Shown here piece by piece: positions 1-3,822 of a stretch of 5,867 nt of DNA (its first letter is position 1; each line of letters begins with the position of its first letter). Position numbers and translations under genes: made by a program. The stretch is from positions 1 through 5,867 of the forward strand of contig CAZRNB010000154.1 of the NCBI GenBank assembly GCA_964601355.1. Direction: 5' to 3'. The stretch is from CAZRNB01 sp964601355 (GTDB taxonomy: Bacteria > Planctomycetota > Phycisphaerae > Sedimentisphaerales > Anaerobacaceae). The notes below the pieces were generated by a model. The model saw only the letters and a list, made by a program, of their open reading frames with translations, did not search any database and was not told the origin of the DNA.

Positions 1-3000
1 CGCCGACAAAATCTGTCAGCGGGATATTCCACGGCGTCCAAACGGCTATGGTTGTCGCGGCCGGGTCCGAATTGCTGACCATTGGACTGCTATTACCAGC
101 GCTATCCTGCAGAACCACGTACAACTGCTCGGCGATGTTACTCGTTATGCCAATATCCTCGTTCTCCCACTGACCTGTGGCCGAAGCAGGCATGGTAACA
201 TTAGAGAACTCGGCCGTGCATGTTTCTGCGACGTTATGGCCGGTCAGGCATAAGCCCGCATAAGTGATTGTAGGCATCAAAATCGGCACAGGCGTACCCA
301 GCGGCGTCCAGCTCGATCCGTTAGTTGAATAATCAGCGGCAAACGTGTTGCCGCTGCGGGTCAACCTCACCCATAGCGGAGCAGTGAAATTTGGGTCTGC
401 AGTCGATTCGCTGTCGATAGCCGCAATAGTACGGCGCTGGAAGGCAACTCCCTGGCCAGGTGTAACAACTACCATTGCGTGTGGTGAATCTGCATCCAGC
501 GTCTGGCGGATCATCACTCCAGCCTTGGCCCATGGGTTAGTGTTATCAACACGGGTTACTTTAGCTATTATGGTTCCTTCGCCGGAGACCTGCTTATAGG
601 CAAAGTGGAACTGGTCAGACGTACCCCAGATGTCCGTCCCGCGGGCGGTCATTATGTAAATCGGAGGCCCCGGTGTGAAGCTGCCGAAAGATGCAGGTAT
701 GCCTCTGAACCACAGTGCTAACGAATTAACACCTTCTTTGGTCCAATCCTGGGGCTCATTCCACTGGCGCTGCGCTTCGGAATAAAGTAGTGTCCCCGCC
801 TGCTCAAAATTGGTGCCCTCATTTACGGTGCCATTATTGTCGTAATGCATGTACATAGCTTTAGAGCCGGTGTGAAATATCCTTTGCTCAGCAAACGGAG
901 CCTCAAGGTGTCCTACAGTCATGCCGGTATTATTCGTATAGTAGTCTGACCATGTATTGTATATTATGTTATCAATGTCGTTATAACCTTCAAAGTCGTC
1001 CACAACCAGGAAGTCACCCGTCGTAAATCTCCAGATCATACCTTTCCACAGCTTATCGGGGTGAGCGTCATTGACTTCATCAACTCGCCAGTAGTAGGTA
1101 GTGTTAAATTCGAGAGTTACGGGTACATAATTGGGATCAGACTGTTGGCCTTTGTAAATTTCGGTCGTAGATGTGCCAGCATCATTTACATTGTTAAAAT
1201 CTTTGCCGAAATATATCTCGTGTGCAGCGGCATATTGTCCCGGTATCCAGCTAAGGGTAGGCTGCCTGGACACATCCGTCGCCTGATCTCTCGGATTCGG
1301 CCCAGCAGCCGCTACCAGCTCAACCTGGTCAAATGGTATTAGACTTGTACCTGGAATCACCTCTTGTACTCCATTACTGTCAGGCCCGCTCCAGGCCACC
1401 GACAGATTATCGTGGCCCCAGCCTTTCTTATGCAGCGCCATGATGTAATACAAAGTGCCGTTTTGCAGGTATATCGGATCGGCCTTCTGGATATCAGGGA
1501 ATTTATCATACTGGCGAGGTTCGGTCCAGCCGGCCCTGCCTTCCTGGCTATCTACAAAGGCAATAATAGATGCGGTTGAGGGGTGCGTGCCAAACCATAG
1601 CTGGCTGTTCTCGCCACTGGCGATCCAGAATGTATATTCGCCGGAGCTGCGTATATAGAGCCAGCCGTATATACGGGAACCATATTCTACTATCGCCATG
1701 TGCGGAGCCTCGAAGCTGGTGAGCATCTCAGTGTAGCTCGGACCATCGGGATAATTCGGGTCGCTCGTCAGATCGGAAACAGCCAGGCCGCTGATTCCCT
1801 CCCAAACATCACGAGTGATAGAGCCGAGCCCTTTTATTGGCACGGTTGTGAACTGCCAGACCTCGCCCTTGTACATTTTTAGAGGCGATATGGACTGGAC
1901 TTCATCAACTCGCCAGTAGTAAGTCTTGCTGGTTTCAAGAATAAGCTTGGCTTCCGAAGGAGCCCAGTTCACATCGGCCGGGACTCTTGAAAATACTCTG
2001 AATGGGGGCGAGCCCATAGTTCGTGATAGGGCATTATTTACATCGTTAAAATTGTCGCCAAAGAAAATAACGTGTCCCTTAACAGCACCGGTGCCCGCTT
2101 CCCAGCTAAGAATTGTATCCACGGAAACAAGCTCGGTGTTTGTAGCCGGATTGGGATTATATGCAAATGTAGGTACAATAGTGAATTTCCAGATATTGCC
2201 ACGATAGATATCCGCTCCAATGACCGAATCGACACGCCAGTAATAAGTCAGGCCCTGGGTAAGATCGCTAACCGAATAGCTTGCGGTGCTGGTCGAGCCC
2301 TTGTCCGCAGCAGTGGTACCTTCGTTCACATCAGCCCAATTGTCACTAAAGTACACGTGGTAGCTGTTCACGGCCGGTGCGTTAGGACCTGGAACCCATG
2401 TAAGGGTCGCACTGGAAGCTCCGTATGAGCTTTCATGCTTCGGAGAGGGATTCTGAGCTCTCATAAGAGGGCTGGTAAGCTCGAGCTCAATCCAGTCAAG
2501 ACCGCACCATATATTGGTGTCGATTTCTCCCGTTGTCGCATTTACCCATTTTCCCGCATTTTTATGCTGGAACTGAATACCGATTTTGCAGTCTCTTGCA
2601 GTGAGATCAACCGAATTGCTGTCAAGGTTAAATGTTTTCATTTGAGTCGCCGCAGGTGGAGGAGTACCTGGCGTTATATCAATATCCATAGTGGCAAATA
2701 CCACCCGAGTCCCATTAACATTATAATAAAGCTGTGCACGCAAGGTATTCGCCTGCCAGGTGGATCTGGAATCAAATGTCAAGTGGAATGCATCTCCCTC
2801 CATAGCAAGGAAATCGGTGAGGTTGTAAATCACGGCATCATTGCCCATAAAGCCAGTAGCAGTACCATTGGTGGGAGTCCAGCCGAATTCCCGGCCTGCT
2901 GAGGTGGTCGGATCTACTCTCGCCCAGCCTGTAACGACACCGGGTTTGCCTACACTTATATCACGTTTAGCACCATCGTTGGGTATTTCAAAGCTGTAAT

Positions 3001-3097
3001 TCTCAACCGTGATAGGTACCGCTGCGCCAGCAGGAACAGTGGCAATCATAATTAACGTCAAAACGGCATGGACCAAATAGAACCATTTATTGCACAT
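1..3097 (-). CDS. Secreted multi-module protein with FN3-like, PA14 and carbohydrate-binding-like domains (3' end outside window)
   Basis: An uninterrupted frame of 1032 codons reads from an ATG to the window edge, so the C-terminus is missing. Residues 1-25 form a signal peptide (K4, hydrophobic 5-20, AGA before the likely cleavage site), so the protein is exported. Residues about 28-212 begin 'ENYSFEIP' and look like a jelly-roll module. Three fibronectin-III-like modules follow (about 216-306, 314-418, 601-693), each with a YYWRVD motif near its end. A PA14-type domain lies between the second and third (about 424-590; 'GWLYIRSSGEYTFWIASG', 'LYYIMALHKKGWGHDNLSVAW'). From 698 a 'VDDFEGYND' module begins, seemingly interrupted by a DUF1349-like concanavalin-type domain (about 815-990; 'PWAKAGVMIRQ') and resuming at 'LYVVLQDSAGNSS'. 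Such modules usually bind carbohydrate or cell-surface polymers; no catalytic domain is visible. Specific function is unknown. Modules were recognised by eye, not by a profile search. Confidence 0.9.
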   Translation of the reverse strand, partial: MCNKWFYLVHAVLTLIMIATVPAGAAVPITVENYSFEIPNDGAKRDISVGKPGVVTGWARVDPTTSAGREFGWTPTNGTATGFMGNDAVIYNLTDFLAMEGDAFHLTFDSRSTWQANTLRAQLYYNVNGTRVVFATMDIDITPGTPPPAATQMKTFNLDSNSVDLTARDCKIGIQFQHKNAGKWVNATTGEIDTNIWCGLDWIELELTSPLMRAQNPSPKHESSYGASSATLTWVPGPNAPAVNSYHVYFSDNWADVNEGTTAADKGSTSTASYSVSDLTQGLTYYWRVDSVIGADIYRGNIWKFTIVPTFAYNPNPATNTELVSVDTILSWEAGTGAVKGHVIFFGDNFNDVNNALSRTMGSPPFRVFSRVPADVNWAPSEAKLILETSKTYYWRVDEVQSISPLKMYKGEVWQFTTVPIKGLGSITRDVWEGISGLAVSDLTSDPNYPDGPSYTEMLTSFEAPHMAIVEYGSRIYGWLYIRSSGEYTFWIASGENSQLWFGTHPSTASIIAFVDSQEGRAGWTEPRQYDKFPDIQKADPIYLQNGTLYYIMALHKKGWGHDNLSVAWSGPDSNGVQEVIPGTSLIPFDQVELVAAAGPNPRDQATDVSRQPTLSWIPGQYAAAHEIYFGKDFNNVNDAGTSTTEIYKGQQSDPNYVPVTLEFNTTYYWRVDEVNDAHPDKLWKGMIWRFTTGDFLVVDDFEGYNDIDNIIYNTWSDYYTNNTGMTVGHLEAPFAEQRIFHTGSKAMYMHYDNNGTVNEGTNFEQAGTLLYSEAQRQWNEPQDWTKEGVNSLALWFRGIPASFGSFTPGPPIYIMTARGTDIWGTSDQFHFAYKQVSGEGTIIAKVTRVDNTNPWAKAGVMIRQTLDADSPHAMVVVTPGQGVAFQRRTIAAIDSESTADPNFTAPLWVRLTRSGNTFAADYSTNGSSWTPLGTPVPILMPTITYAGLCLTGHNVAETCTAEFSNVTMPASATGQWENEDIGITSNIAEQLYVVLQDSAGNSSPMVSNSDPAATTIAVWTPWNIPLTDFVG

Positions 3098-3102
3098 GAT
3101 TA

Positions 3103-3110
3103 TTCCTCCA
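3103..3110 (-). promoter_or_regulatory. Ribosome binding site of the exoprotein gene
   Basis: On the minus strand the sequence reads TGGAGGAA, with GGAGG seven bases before the ATG at 3097. This is a near-ideal Shine-Dalgarno match and, with the signal peptide that follows at once, fixes the start codon. No promoter with both boxes well matched was found in the AT-rich leader upstream (3111-3250). Confidence 0.85.
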
Positions 3111-3252
3111 AATAAAAACTGGAAAAAAGATTAAAATAGCATTCGTAATTGAACTATACGCTAAACATCAATTACCTTTAAAAAAACTCCAGCATAAAAC
3201 CCATGTCCAAAACTTACACTCCTGCCCAAGCCGATAATTAAAAAAAGGTAAC

Positions 3253-3381
3253 CGTTCACGCAGAAAATAAGGCGTTTTTATGTCATTGCGAGGCCTTTAG
3301 GCCGAAGCAATCTCAAAAACGAACGATTTTAGATTGCTTCGCTTCGCTCGCAATGACAAAAATGCGGTTTTCCCATGAACG
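3253..3381. repeat. Large imperfect palindromic repeat (TGTCATTGCGAG family)
   Basis: The core runs from 3281 to 3358. TGTCATTGCGAG (3281-3292) is perfectly inverted at 3347-3358, and inside it GAAGCAATCT (3304-3313) is perfectly inverted at 3331-3340, so the core can fold into a long interrupted hairpin. Weaker symmetry reaches CGTTCA (3253-3258) and TGAACG (3376-3381). From memory, very similar 'TCATTGCGAG...GAAGCAATC' palindromes are dispersed in many bacterial genomes, mostly between genes. It is probably a REP- or MITE-like element; no transposase is present. A terminator is unlikely because both flanking genes start, rather than end, around it. Confidence 0.8.
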
Positions 3382-3551
3382 CTTATAAAAAAAGAAAGGG
3401 TTTATTTGGGTGAAATTTCTACCTCACTCTCTTCAAAGCACAATACTGCCTGTCAACTGTGATGTAAAAACCTTGATTGCGTGTTGAAAAGCAAACAAAC
3501 GAGCCACATATTTTATTGAATATATTATATAATTTATCGTCCATTATCAAT

Positions 3552-3584
3552 CGTCATTTTGCGCAGAAATAACGTCATATTGCG
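3552..3584. repeat. Tandem 12-bp direct repeat with 21-bp period
   Basis: CGTCATTTTGCG (3552-3563) recurs as CGTCATATTGCG (3573-3584), 11 of 12 bases matching. The 21-bp spacing is two helical turns and would place two identical protein-binding sites on one DNA face. It lies about 135-165 bp upstream of the candidate hypF -35 box. It could be a regulator site, or a fragment of a dispersed repeat, since GTCATTGCGA of the neighbouring palindrome is similar. Confidence 0.35.
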
Positions 3585-3591
3585 AATTCCC

Positions 3592-3667
3592 CTTTTACCC
3601 CGTTAGAAAATCCTACTAAATGTAAGGTGGCGACCTCTGATGTTTTACTTCTAACGGGGTTTACGCC
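3592..3667 (-). repeat. 76-bp palindrome-ended element, copy 1 (intergenic)
   Basis: The core (3598-3659) has 11-bp perfect terminal inverted repeats, CCCCGTTAGAA and TTCTAACGGGG, and a small central inverted repeat (AGGT/ACCT). It matches the reverse complement of the copy inside hypF at 74 of 76 bases; the two differences are A3615 and A3640, both transitions. Read on the minus strand it keeps the same open frame (NPVRSKTSEVATLHL...) as the hypF copy, with P-to-S and A-to-V changes. It encodes no transposase and looks like a non-autonomous MITE- or RPE-like element. Strand here means the orientation that matches the hypF copy. Confidence 0.88.
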
Positions 3668-3686
3668 AAAATTACCACTTATGTAT

Positions 3687-3699
3687 CAAGCTAAGCTTG
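3687..3699. promoter_or_regulatory. Possible operator: 13-bp palindrome before the hypF promoter
   Basis: CAAGCT, one base, then AGCTTG form a perfect 6-bp inverted repeat, 18 bases upstream of the candidate -35 box. The single-base centre rules out a good RNA hairpin, so protein binding is the more natural reading. It could also arise by chance in AT-rich DNA. Confidence 0.2.
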
Positions 3700-3717
3700 C
3701 AAACTTGGCCTCTATGC

Positions 3718-3747
3718 TTGAGTTTTACTATTAGAATCTTGTACAAT
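3718..3747 (+). promoter_or_regulatory. Candidate sigma-70 promoter of hypF
   Basis: TTGAGT (3718-3723; four of six matches to the -35 consensus) and TACAAT (3742-3747; five of six matches to the -10 consensus) are separated by 18 bases. Transcription would begin near 3754, giving a leader of about 70 bases before the proposed hypF start. This is the best pair I found between the 76-bp element and the gene, but it rests on sequence match alone. Confidence 0.35.
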
Positions 3748-3806
3748 TGTTGCGGCTCGACTTAGCTAACCATAGTCAGGAATTTATCTATGTTCGAGGA
3801 ATAACC

Positions 3807-3811
3807 AGGGG
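3807..3811 (+). promoter_or_regulatory. Weak ribosome binding site of hypF
   Basis: AGGGG sits 11 bases before the proposed TTG start. A better match, GAGGA at 3796-3800, is 22 bases away, which is too far, and an in-frame stop (TAA, 3802-3804) follows it. Weak spacing plus a TTG codon suggest modest translation initiation. Confidence 0.4.
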
Positions 3812-3822
3812 CATTAAAAGCT

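Larger units (their letters stand above)
3098..3822. other. Divergent intergenic region, 725 bases, no gene
   Basis: This AT-rich stretch separates the 5' ends of the exoprotein gene and hypF and must hold both promoters. From left to right it contains the exoprotein ribosome binding site, an AT-rich leader to about 3250, a large palindrome (3253-3381), a plain AT-rich stretch (3385-3550) in which I see nothing definable, a tandem 12-bp motif (3552-3584), one copy of the 76-bp element (3592-3667), a short palindrome (3687-3699) and a candidate hypF promoter (3718-3747). I found no convincing ORF, tRNA or structured RNA. Because it lies between two gene starts, hairpins here are unlikely to be terminators. 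Confidence 0.8.

Noticed and set aside
2435..2902. 155-codon ORF on the plus strand
   Set aside because: It lies wholly opposite the signal-peptide-bearing exoprotein gene, has no ribosome binding site I can see and no recognisable domain; it is an antisense shadow.
3203..3241. Mini-ORF MSKTYTPAQADN on the plus strand
   Set aside because: Twelve codons, no Shine-Dalgarno sequence and no context; expected by chance.
3253..3667. CRISPR array or tandem repeat locus
   Set aside because: The repeats are of different families, not regularly spaced, and only one copy of each is present in this stretch.
3098..3822. Riboswitch or small RNA gene in the intergenic region
   Set aside because: Apart from the palindromic elements I found no conserved fold, tRNA-like pattern or terminator that would define one.
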